A DNA stretch of 6,438 nucleotides from Acidaminobacter sp. (GCA_009881125.1 WXFH01000149.1:1-6438), one strand, 5' to 3'. Positions 1 to 5,102 are shown, numbered from the stretch's first letter. Program-made: numbers and translations. The notes: generated by a model not told the origin, from the letters alone.

Positions 1-33
1 GGGGGCGTGGGGAAGGGGATAGGTACAGGGAGT
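1..33. other. G-rich tract 3' of the first gene, possible tail of another repeat module
   Basis: Runs of 5, 4, 4 and 3 G occur at 1-5, 9-12, 15-18 and 28-30 on the plus strand, which fits a G-quadruplex pattern with loops of 3, 2 and 9 bases. The tract also contains AGGTAC, the end of the 11-bp terminal repeat found elsewhere in the window. The other repeat modules end in similar G-runs just beyond a gene stop codon, so this is probably the tail of a further copy cut by the left edge. That is inference, because the diagnostic palindrome lies outside the window. Confidence 0.4.
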
Positions 34-1341
34 TCAGTGACTGATTTTGTACTTTATATTCTTGCCTGATCCAACTTTTTCGATTAACCCTTTTTTCAGC
101 ATATTTCTCAATGTTACTACCGCTGTAGCTTGAGAAATGCCAACCTCAAGCTCTACCTCTTTTCGTCCGACCACTTTATTGAGTTGAAGCAATGTTAAGA
201 TCTGCTGCTCTCTTTGGCTTAACCCAGAAGATAAACGTTCTTTCATAGCGCTATATTTATAATTTGTATTTGGCAGTGTTATTTTAAAGGCGTGATCAGA
301 TACTTCGATCATTGGTTTAACCTCATAATCGTTATAGGCAGCCATCATTTTTGGTATGCCGGTGCCGTATGCCTCAATCAGCTTTAATCGATAGAAGATA
401 TTAGCCAAATGCTGATTGCGCAGTACCGAGACGCCCAGCATTATGTCATTGAGAGAAATGCCTTTGACCAGTCCACCGATGGTCACAATTTCCAAACGAT
501 TATCATATAGGCTGATCAGAATGCTGCCGCTGTAAGCATAATCTCTGTGAACAACTGCATTAAGCAAGGCCTCTCGAATGGCTTCAATAGGGTAGTCTCG
601 CTGATCCATTCGCTCTAAGCCTTTGAACTCAGACCTTGTTTTGTTATAGCGATCTATAAAGTCATAGGCTTCCTCAAGCTGAAGTAATATTGATCCGGTG
701 AATTCCCTCCGTTCTTTAAATATGGTTTTTTTGTCACCTTCAAATACTGCCAGTTTAATCGTATGCATTGCCTGATCTGAAAGAAGCAGCCCGAGATTGG
801 TAAACATCCCATCTTGATCAATCAAGTGCAGCGTCTTTTTTTGAGTGTCAAGAAATTCGACACCCATTTTTTCGAAATAGGCCGCTGCGCCGTTAAAGGT
901 CAATTGCTGATTTAATGACCGGGCGTTCTCGAAGCTATCGCCGCTGGTTTCTTTGATCATATTCAATATGGCAGCTTCGGTTGCAGGGACAGAGGATGCG
1001 CCTTGGCGGATGTAGACGCCTTCAGGCCGAATCCCCTTTCCATGTAGGTAATATGGGCGAGCGGTGCCCCTTTGGACGTGAATGACAAGGACGTTTTTAC
1101 GATCAAACTGCTCAATAGAAATATCAGTAAACAATGTAACATCTGGCCGAATTGAATCGCGAATCATGTTTGACACACGCGTCATTAAATCATCTTTTTG
1201 AGTGATGCCCACGACGCTGCCATTATCCTGGATGCCAATGTATATTTTTCCGCCATCAGTATTGGCAAAGGCAGTGACGCTTTTTCTAATATCTTCAGTG
1301 TACTCGCGTTTCAGTTCAATCGTTTTGCTTTCTGTGAACAC
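34..1341 (-). CDS. AlbA_2 (Schlafen-like) / RecG-like ATP-binding protein with C-terminal winged helix
   Basis: A 435-residue protein of the COG2865 type, a family usually annotated as ATP-binding protein or transcriptional regulator; its biochemical role is poorly defined. Seen: an N-terminal AlbA_2 domain (about residues 1-130) with FANTDGG at 25-31 followed by KIYIGI; a GHKL-like ATPase region with EALLNAVVHRDY at 257-268 and the G-box-like EAYGTGIPKM at 323-332; and a winged helix-turn-helix at about 371-433. I chose the GTG at 1339-1341. It has GAGGGG five bases upstream, it gives the family-like N-terminus FTESKTIELKREY, and the distal ATG (1414-1416) lies inside the -10 box. An ATG at 1354-1356 is possible but has a poor ribosome site. 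The stop is TGA at 34-36. The gene is monocistronic here. The winged helix suggests DNA binding and perhaps autoregulation. Proteins of this type occur often in accessory and defence regions, but no function is demonstrated. Confidence 0.88.
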   Translation of the reverse strand: MFTESKTIELKREYTEDIRKSVTAFANTDGGKIYIGIQDNGSVVGITQKDDLMTRVSNMIRDSIRPDVTLFTDISIEQFDRKNVLVIHVQRGTARPYYLHGKGIRPEGVYIRQGASSVPATEAAILNMIKETSGDSFENARSLNQQLTFNGAAAYFEKMGVEFLDTQKKTLHLIDQDGMFTNLGLLLSDQAMHTIKLAVFEGDKKTIFKERREFTGSILLQLEEAYDFIDRYNKTRSEFKGLERMDQRDYPIEAIREALLNAVVHRDYAYSGSILISLYDNRLEIVTIGGLVKGISLNDIMLGVSVLRNQHLANIFYRLKLIEAYGTGIPKMMAAYNDYEVKPMIEVSDHAFKITLPNTNYKYSAMKERLSSGLSQREQQILTLLQLNKVVGRKEVELEVGISQATAVVTLRNMLKKGLIEKVGSGKNIKYKISH

Positions 1342-1346
1342 AAGAT

Positions 1347-1352
1347 CCCCTC
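1347..1352 (-). promoter_or_regulatory. Ribosome binding site that sets the GTG start
   Basis: GAGGGG on the minus strand lies five bases before the GTG at 1341-1339. It is the only good Shine-Dalgarno match near any candidate start of this frame. It falls inside the coding sequence if either upstream ATG is used, which argues for the GTG. Confidence 0.65.
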
Positions 1353-1371
1353 GCATTCCGATTATGATTCT

Positions 1372-1407
1372 GATGATTCTAATCGTTCTAATCGTTCTAA
1401 TCGTTCT
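1372..1407. repeat. 9-bp tandem repeat in the gene leader
   Basis: Three exact copies of AATCGTTCT stand at 1381-1389, 1390-1398 and 1399-1407, with a degenerate copy (GATGATTCT) at 1372-1380. On the gene strand the array lies between the -10 box and the ribosome binding site, starting close to the predicted transcription start. If translated from the distal ATG it gives a low-complexity Thr-Ile-Arg run, which is probably not protein. It could be a slippage-prone spacer or a set of direct-repeat operator sites; neither is shown. Confidence 0.8.
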
Positions 1408-1414
1408 AATCATC

Positions 1415-1442
1415 ATTATATCATCAGAATAGTTTGCGTCAA
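1415..1442 (-). promoter_or_regulatory. Sigma70-type promoter of the AlbA_2 gene
   Basis: On the minus strand TTGACG (1442-1437) and a perfect TATAAT (1420-1415) are separated by 16 bases. Transcription would start near 1408, giving a leader of about 67 bases before the GTG. The -10 box overlaps the distal ATG at 1416-1414, so that ATG cannot be the start of a transcript from this promoter. Confidence 0.75.
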
Positions 1443-1503
1443 TCCTTGGTGACCAGTGATCATTGGACGATTATCATGTAAGAGAAAAGCTAAAGACATG
1501 AAA

Positions 1504-1535
1504 AAGCGCCCCCGGAAAGAGGTTCGGAGGCGCTT
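1504..1535 (-). terminator. Intrinsic terminator in module A, downstream of the ATPase gene
   Basis: The sequence folds into a stem of up to 13 pairs, AAGCGCC pairing with GGCGCTT and extended inward across one C·A mismatch and one wobble. On the minus strand the stem runs directly into five T, the usual form of a rho-independent terminator. It would end transcription from the ATPase gene about 230 bases after its stop. The plus-strand side has only two T after the stem, so the signal is directional. Confidence 0.7.
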
Positions 1536-1597
1536 GGTGGTAGTGTAAGTTAAATTGTGAGTCAATTTCACCAATTTCTTTTATCTGTACCTTTTCT

Positions 1598-1706
1598 GTA
1601 CCTGGCACTGCAAACGAAGTTGATGAAGTTGTTTTTGTTGAAAAGAAGAAGTATCAATCTTTTCAAATCATTTGAACGTCGTCGTTCCGAAAAACGTGCC
1701 AGGTAC
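1598..1706. repeat. 109-bp imperfect palindrome, copy A
   Basis: Bounded by perfect 11-bp terminal inverted repeats, GTACCTGGCAC (1598-1608) and GTGCCAGGTAC (1696-1706). An inner pair TTGAAAAGA / TCTTTTCAA shares the same centre, so one strand could form a single long imperfect hairpin. Three other copies in the window have exactly the same length. The terminal motif resembles REP-type palindromes mobilised by RAYT transposases, but no such transposase is present here. The interior is closest to copy C. Confidence 0.9.
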
Positions 1707-1735
1707 GGGGGTGGGGGTGCGGGGGTGCCTTGGGG
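1707..1735 (+). other. G-quadruplex motif beside repeat A
   Basis: Plus-strand G-runs at 1707-1711, 1713-1717, 1721-1725 and 1732-1735 have loops of 1, 3 and 6 bases, a strong G-quadruplex pattern. The G-rich strand is the template strand of the adjacent ATPase gene, just beyond its stop codon, so a fold there could slow polymerase. That effect is inference. Confidence 0.6.
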
Positions 1736-1760
1736 ATGCATGTACCAACTCCTCCACCCT

Positions 1761-3152
1761 CTAAACCAACTCCTCCGCCCTTAGCAGCAGCACGTGATCC
1801 TTCTTAGCCTGCTTAATTAACGCGTCGCTAAAAACGTATTTTGAGAACAGAACATATTGAATTTCCCGGCTCTTTCTGATTAACTCGCCCCGTGCTTTCA
1901 ACACTTCCAGGGTCTCCGTACCCATGGATTCGTTTCGCCACTTGCATTCCCCAACCAAAATGTGACTGGAAGTCACAGCGACGACATCCACTTCTTCCTC
2001 CCGTTTCCGATCGGGATTGTTCCCCCACCATCGGCCATAAGTCAGATAAGTTGGTTTGATATGACCCTCCCTGACTTCCCGCTGGATGTATTGAAGGCAA
2101 ATGTTTTCGTAAGTAACCCCCATATGTGCATCTAATCCAGGTTGAATAACGTCTTTCCAGGCGTTGTCGCTCATTCCCAAGCTGATGAGTGACAGGCAGG
2201 ATGGCATGAAGCGGTACCAGAAACGATAGAGCTGGTCTGCCAGCCTGTAAATCGTCTTTTTCTGATTTTTCTCTTCGATAGGTTGCTGCTTCTCCAGAAC
2301 GCCGAGATCGATCAAGGCCTTTAAATAGGCGGTTATATCTCGCGCGTCTTTCTTGGCCGCTGTGGCGATTTCATTTTGCCTGGAGGCGCCGTTAGCAACG
2401 GCTTCGATGATGGAATTATAGAGCGCCGGCTCCCTCATCTCCTGCTTCATCAAATTCATGGGCTCCTCGAGCAGGTGGCCGCTCAGCGATAAAAGCTCGC
2501 CTTTCACAGCAGATGGAAAGTCTTCATAAGCTGAAAAATACTCCAGATATTGAGGAATGCCGCCGCAGACCCCATACCCGTAGTAGCGGTCCTCCCAGCT
2601 CCAGCCCTTGAAGAACTCAAAACTTTCCTGGTACTGCAGCGGCAGTATTTTCATTTGAGCCGTACGCCTGCCGTAAAGCGGACTTTGGTAGCCGAGCACC
2701 TGATTTTCCATGAAACTCATGGAAGAGCCGCATAGGATCACAAACAAGTCCGTATCCTTCCACACATGATCGATCACCTTCTGAAGCACCGAGGAAATCG
2801 ATGGATCCGATTGCGCCAAATAAGGATATTCATCTATGACCAGCACCAGACGCTTGCCATTCGCCTGAGCCGCCGCATAATGAAAAGCCTCCTCCCAGGA
2901 GTTGAAATGGTCTATATAGGCAGAGACCTCTGAAGGCAGTGCTGTTAAAACATCTCTGGAAAAAGCCCGCAGCGCCCCGTTTGCCTCCTGTTGTATACCG
3001 ACGTGGAAGAGGGCAGCTTTATTCTTACAGAACTCTTGAATCAGCCGCGTTTTGCCCACTCGCCGCCGCCCGTATAGGACAAACAGCTGAAACCCGCTGG
3101 CTTCATATCGCCGCTCAAGTTCTTGAAGCTCAAGTTCTCTGCCAATAAACAT
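1761..3152 (-). CDS. ATPase of the archaeal-ATPase type with C-terminal DUF234 nuclease-like domain
   Basis: A 463-residue protein of the COG1672 type (ATPase_2 plus DUF234), common in Clostridia and archaea and of unknown cellular role. Seen: the family start MFIGRELELQELE; Walker A GRRRVGKT at 28-35; Walker B LVLVIDEYPYL at 102-112; a sensor-like strand FVILCGSSMSFM at 137-148; a winged-helix region at about 243-290; and a C-terminal PD-(D/E)XK-like pattern with Asp389 in EEEVDVV and Glu402/Lys404 in GECKW. The apparently complete catalytic triad suggests nuclease potential, which is inference. The start is the ATG at 3150-3152, with AGGAGG seven bases upstream; an in-frame ATG at 3171-3173 is less well placed. 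It has its own promoter and terminator, so it is a single-gene unit. Length is normal for the family and no disruption is visible. Confidence 0.9.
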   Translation of the reverse strand: MFIGRELELQELERRYEASGFQLFVLYGRRRVGKTRLIQEFCKNKAALFHVGIQQEANGALRAFSRDVLTALPSEVSAYIDHFNSWEEAFHYAAAQANGKRLVLVIDEYPYLAQSDPSISSVLQKVIDHVWKDTDLFVILCGSSMSFMENQVLGYQSPLYGRRTAQMKILPLQYQESFEFFKGWSWEDRYYGYGVCGGIPQYLEYFSAYEDFPSAVKGELLSLSGHLLEEPMNLMKQEMREPALYNSIIEAVANGASRQNEIATAAKKDARDITAYLKALIDLGVLEKQQPIEEKNQKKTIYRLADQLYRFWYRFMPSCLSLISLGMSDNAWKDVIQPGLDAHMGVTYENICLQYIQREVREGHIKPTYLTYGRWWGNNPDRKREEEVDVVAVTSSHILVGECKWRNESMGTETLEVLKARGELIRKSREIQYVLFSKYVFSDALIKQAKKDHVLLLRAEELV

Positions 3153-3159
3153 GTCATAA

Positions 3160-3165
3160 CCTCCT
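3160..3165 (-). promoter_or_regulatory. Ribosome binding site of the ATPase gene
   Basis: A perfect AGGAGG lies seven bases before the ATG at 3152-3150 and excludes the upstream in-frame ATG at 3173-3171 as the main start. Confidence 0.8.
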
Positions 3166-3174
3166 CGCAACATA

Positions 3175-3185
3175 ATACGTCGTAT
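3175..3185. promoter_or_regulatory. Small palindrome in the ATPase gene leader
   Basis: ATACG-T-CGTAT is a perfect 5-bp dyad around one base, between the -10 box and the ribosome binding site. It could be half of a regulator site, but it is short and unsupported by other data. Confidence 0.25.
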
Positions 3186-3193
3186 CTTGTTAC

Positions 3194-3266
3194 GATAAAT
3201 ATAACACGAAAAAATTAATCTTGCAATTTTATCGAAATAAAATTCGTCGAAGTGTATTGCGATAAA
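3194..3266. promoter_or_regulatory. Three regularly spaced CGATAAA motifs around the ATPase promoter
   Basis: CGATAAA occurs at 3194-3200 and 3260-3266 on the plus strand and at 3234-3228 on the minus strand. The sites are 34 and 32 bases apart, about three helical turns. One touches the -10 box and one lies just upstream of the -35. The spacing fits cooperative binding by a regulator, but the region is AT-rich and chance is possible. Confidence 0.3.
3198..3226 (-). promoter_or_regulatory. Sigma70-type promoter of the ATPase gene
   Basis: TTGCAA (3226-3221) and TATATT (3203-3198) on the minus strand are separated by 17 bases, 4/6 and 5/6 matches to consensus. Transcription would start near 3191, about 40 bases before the ATG. 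Confidence 0.6.
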
Positions 3267-3518
3267 ATATCAGCGGGTTAAAGTCCTTGTATTGGCATTC
3301 GTATCACGAATACTCAACGCCGCATTTCCCAAAGACCTCTGCCGATGGTCGCCCATCTCTCCACCCATCCGGAGTAAACAATATTGTGGTAGAGTCAGAT
3401 TAAGATCAATTGACCAGGTGGCTTTTCTCTTGACGTGAGAGGCTTTTAATGGTGCAAAGAAAATGTTCAGATTGGGCATCGGATTAATACTGACATGAGA
3501 AAAGCTAAGGACATGGAA

Positions 3519-3550
3519 AAGCGCCCCTGGAGAGAACTCCGGAGGCGCTT
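3519..3550 (-). terminator. Intrinsic terminator in module B, downstream of the toxin-antitoxin operon
   Basis: A 13-position stem (3519-3531 with 3538-3550) has one C·A mismatch at the same place as in the other two copies and one wobble pair, and a six-base loop. On the minus strand it is followed by four T. It would terminate the toxin-antitoxin transcript. Confidence 0.68.
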
Positions 3551-3611
3551 GGTGAAGACTTGCGGTAAATTGGAGATCAATTTCACCTATTTCTTTTTCT
3601 GTACCTTATCT

Positions 3612-3720
3612 GTACCTGGCACCGCAAACGAAGTTGATGACGTTGTTTTTGTTGAAAAGAAGCAGCATCAATCTTTTCAAAATACTTTAACGTCATCGTT
3701 CCGAAAAACGTGCCAGGTAC
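3612..3720. repeat. 109-bp imperfect palindrome, copy B
   Basis: Terminal repeats GTACCTGGCAC (3612-3622) and GTGCCAGGTAC (3710-3720) are perfect. The interior differs from copy D at a single base that I can see and is clearly distinct from copies A and C, so B and D form one subfamily. Confidence 0.9.
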
Positions 3721-3750
3721 GGGGGTAGGGGCGGGTGGAAAATAAGTGGG
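3721..3750 (+). other. G-rich tail beside repeat B
   Basis: G-runs at 3721-3725, 3728-3731, 3733-3735 and 3748-3750 make a weaker quadruplex-like pattern than beside repeat A, because the last loop is 12 bases. It lies just beyond the antitoxin stop codon. Confidence 0.4.
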
Positions 3751-3768
3751 ATCAGCCACCTGAGCCGC

Positions 3769-4053
3769 CTAGCGAAGCTCAATATGAATTTCCTTCCCCA
3801 AACTTCTGGCAATCTTAATCAAAAAATCCAGAGAGGGGTTATAGGCACCGCTCTCAAACCTCGAAATATTGGACTTTTGAGTCCCGGCTTTGAGCGCGAG
3901 TTCCTCCTGAGTCATGTGCATATCTTTTCTTGCTTCGATGATCTGAGAGATGACCTCATATCTGGGTTTGAGCTTTTCGTATTCAAGTTCAAAATCTTTG
4001 TCTTTCATAAGTTGAGCTTTTATATCATCAAATTTGACACTGGCTTTACTCAT
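3769..4053 (-). CDS. XRE-family helix-turn-helix antitoxin (HigA-like)
   Basis: A 94-residue DNA-binding protein expected to neutralise the adjacent RelE-like toxin and repress their shared promoter. Seen: an N-terminal helical, charged region (residues 1-40) of the kind that binds toxin, then an XRE helix-turn-helix with MTQEELALKAGTQKSNIS at 47-64 followed by RFESGAYNPSLDFLIKIARSLG. The start is the ATG at 4051-4053, with AGAAGG seven bases upstream. Extending the frame to 4101 only reads the toxin 3' end in another frame. The start overlaps the stop of the ancestral toxin frame (4048-4046) in the arrangement ATGAGTAA, which indicates translational coupling. The gene is intact even though the toxin appears broken. 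Confidence 0.88.
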   Translation of the reverse strand: MSKASVKFDDIKAQLMKDKDFELEYEKLKPRYEVISQIIEARKDMHMTQEELALKAGTQKSNISRFESGAYNPSLDFLIKIARSLGKEIHIELR

Positions 4054-4410
4054 GTCCGCACCTTCTTTCATAATCAGCCTTATATTTTCTGGCTTTTTCA
4101 ATTTCTCGGTCAGGGAGCTTCTGGGATTTCTTCACAAAACCATGCAGCAGTACGAAAGTTTATCTTTGTACGTGAAGTAGAAAATTCTTGAAATGTCACT
4201 GGCAAACTTTACTCTCAGTTCATACAAACCTTTGTTTTTCGCTCCCTTAATTGGTTTCGTATAAGGTTCTCTAAGTTCTAGCCCGTGAACTTTGAGCAGT
4301 TCAATTTCACTAAAAGCCTTTGCTCTGGTTTTTGGGGGCAAATCCAATAAAAAATCCTGTACTGGAATTTCACCGTTCTCTTTTTGATAAAAAACGACGT
4401 CGTGAGACAA
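4046..4410 (-). pseudogene. Frameshifted RelE/HigB-like toxin (phage Gp49-like family)
   Basis: The first 84 residues read as a normal Gp49-like/RelE-superfamily toxin, an mRNA interferase family: KENGEIPVQDFL, LPPKTRAKAFSEIELL, GLYELRVKFASDISRIFYF. After Lys84 the frame ends early at TGA 4134-4132, giving 92 residues. The missing C-terminus is present in another frame: TFVLLHGFVKKSQKLP, DREIEKARKYKADY, ending at TAA 4048-4046. Adding one base at the T-run 4159-4161 (an A-run on the gene strand) restores a 121-residue protein of usual family length that overlaps the antitoxin start. The start is TTG at 4408-4410, with GGAG and GAGGG upstream; the nearby ATG stops after two codons. No classic slippery heptamer is visible. 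A real inactivating mutation, an assembly error, or a functional truncated product are the alternatives. Confidence 0.85.
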
Positions 4411-4440
4411 GCTGCCCTCTCCTTAGTACATATGCTTTTG

Positions 4441-4477
4441 TTGAATTGATGTTATCATATTTGATAACAAAATTCAA
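4441..4477. promoter_or_regulatory. Palindromic operator of the toxin-antitoxin operon
   Basis: TGTTATCA (4450-4457) and TGATAACA (4462-4469) form a perfect 8-bp dyad around four bases. An outer pair TTGAATT (4441-4447) / AATTCAA (4471-4477) extends it almost symmetrically. It overlaps the predicted -10 and spacer, as expected for autorepression by an XRE antitoxin. Confidence 0.65.
4449..4477 (-). promoter_or_regulatory. Candidate promoter of the toxin-antitoxin operon
   Basis: TTGAAT (4477-4472) and TAACAT (4454-4449) on the minus strand are 17 bases apart, each 4/6 to consensus. The start site would be near 4442, about 32 bases before the TTG. The boxes are modest; the overlap with the dyad is the main support. 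Confidence 0.45.
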
Positions 4478-4716
4478 TCGGTTAATGAATTGAATTGACA
4501 TGAAATGCGCATATGATCTTGATACTATTCCTAAGACTTCTGCCGATGGTCACCATTCACCACCCCACAAGGATAATCTTTAGGCGATAAGGTCAATAGA
4601 TCAGCAATAGACCAGGTGGCTTTTCTCTTGACGTCAGAGACTATCAATGGTGCAGCGGTGATGCGCAGATTGGGGTTCGGATTAATTCTGACAAGAGAAA
4701 AGCTAGGGACATGGAA

Positions 4717-4748
4717 AAGCGCCCCCGGAAAAAACTCCGGAGGCGCTT
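4717..4748 (-). terminator. Intrinsic terminator in module C, downstream of the CnaB-repeat gene
   Basis: This is the best-formed of the three hairpins: 12 Watson-Crick pairs around one conserved C·A mismatch, a six-base loop, and four T after the stem on the minus strand. It would end the transcript of the surface-protein gene after it crosses palindromes D and C. Confidence 0.72.
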
Positions 4749-4799
4749 GGTGTTAGTTGCCATCAAATTATGAATCAATTTCACTTATTTCTTTTATCT

Positions 4800-4908
4800 G
4801 TACCTGGCACCGCAAACGAAGTTGATGAAGTTGTTTTTGTTGAAAAGAAGCAGTATCAATCTTTTCAAATCATTTGATCGTCATCGTTCCGAAAGACGTG
4901 CCAGGTAC
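4800..4908. repeat. 109-bp imperfect palindrome, copy C
   Basis: Perfect terminal repeats stand at 4800-4810 and 4898-4908. The inner pair TTGAAAAGA (4840-4848) / TCTTTTCAA (4860-4868) has exactly the same centre (4854), and GATGA (4824-4828) can pair with TCATC (4881-4885) with a one-base shift. The interior groups with copy A. Confidence 0.9.
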
Positions 4909-4931
4909 GGGGGTGGTTCTTTCTTTTATCT

Positions 4932-5040
4932 GTACCTGGCACCGCAAACGAAGTTGATGAAGTTGTTTTTGTTGAAAAGAAGCAGCATCAATCTTTTCAA
5001 AATACTTTAACGTCATCGTTCCGAAAAACGTGCCAGGTAC
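4932..5040. repeat. 109-bp imperfect palindrome, copy D (isolated, no hairpin)
   Basis: Perfect terminal repeats stand at 4932-4942 and 5030-5040. Only about ten bases of the usual left flank (TTTCTTTTATCTG) precede it, and the terminator hairpin is absent, so only the palindrome end of a module was added next to module C. Its interior matches copy B rather than its neighbour C. Confidence 0.9.
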
Positions 5041-5050
5041 GGGGGTGCTT

Positions 5051-5102
5051 CGAAAAACGTGCCAGGTACGGGGGTGCGAAAAACGTGCCAGGTGCGGGGG
5101 TG
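5051..5102. repeat. Two tandem 26-bp partial copies of the palindrome right end
   Basis: Units at 5051-5076 and 5077-5102 each consist of CGAAAAACGTGCCAGGT plus ACGGGGGTG (GCGGGGGTG in the second, one base different). They repeat the right end of copy D and its G-run. A further CGGGGGTG at 5105-5112 may be a remnant of another unit. This suggests slippage or end-specific amplification. Confidence 0.85.

Larger units (their letters stand above)
1482..1735. repeat. Repeat module A (5'-truncated copy)
   Basis: This is the copy of the shared intergenic module lying between the AlbA_2 gene promoter and the ATPase gene. In plus-strand order it holds GAGAAAAGC (1482-1490), the terminator-like hairpin (1504-1535), a spacer, the 109-bp palindrome (1598-1706) and a G-rich tail. 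It lacks the roughly 150 bp conserved further left in modules B and C. Together with the promoter it fills the whole gap between the two genes; I see no gene in it. Confidence 0.8.
3332..3735. repeat. Repeat module B (full length)
   Basis: This module fills most of the gene-free interval between the ATPase promoter and the antitoxin stop. It matches module C along its length: a conserved left part beginning AAGACCTCTGCCGATGGTC (3332-3350), a shared block with the inverted pair GCTTTTCTC (3421-3429) / GAGAAAAGC (3497-3505), the terminator hairpin (3519-3550), the 109-bp palindrome (3612-3720) and a G-rich tail. Hairpin-to-palindrome spacing is 61 bases, against 62 in A and 51 in C; the difference is a short duplication (CTGTACC twice) present in A and B. 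No convincing gene lies inside. Confidence 0.85.
4533..4915. repeat. Repeat module C (full length)
   Basis: The second full-length module, matching module B from AAGACTTCTGCCGATGGTC (4533-4551) onward. It holds the inverted pair GCTTTTCTC (4619-4627) / GAGAAAAGC (4695-4703), the terminator hairpin (4717-4748), the 109-bp palindrome (4800-4908) and a short G-run. The distance from the left edge to the hairpin core is 186 bases against 189 in B, so the two copies are collinear with small indels. It occupies the gene-free interval between the toxin-antitoxin promoter and the surface-protein gene together with copy D and the tandem fragments. Confidence 0.85.

Noticed and set aside
3270..3479. 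Minus-strand 69-residue reading frame inside module B
   Set aside because: It has no clear ribosome binding site, overlaps the repeat, and is not preserved as an intact frame in module C, where it hits a stop. At most it is a remnant.
4054..4101. Longer antitoxin N-terminus beginning at 4101
   Set aside because: That stretch encodes the toxin C-terminus in another frame; the ATG at 4053 has the good ribosome site and the coupled overlap.
4130..4170. Programmed -1 frameshift in the toxin gene
   Set aside because: No X XXY YYZ heptamer is present and slipping back at AAA would place its tRNA on TAA. A simple one-base loss in an A-run explains the data better.
4822..5010. Plus-strand 62-residue frame across palindromes C and D (and the similar frame at 1557-1784)
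   Set aside because: They arise from translating the repeat itself (a recurring MKLFLLKRRSINLFK-type string), with no promoter or ribosome site.
1598..5040. Integron attC sites separating gene cassettes
   Set aside because: The orientation and one-unit-per-repeat layout fit, but the repeat ends are GTACCTGGCAC/GTGCCAGGTAC without the RYYYAAC/GTTRRRY core, units carry their own promoters, and no integrase is visible.
4800..5102. CRISPR array
   Set aside because: The repeats are 109-bp palindromes and 26-bp fragments with no regular unique spacers and no cas genes.
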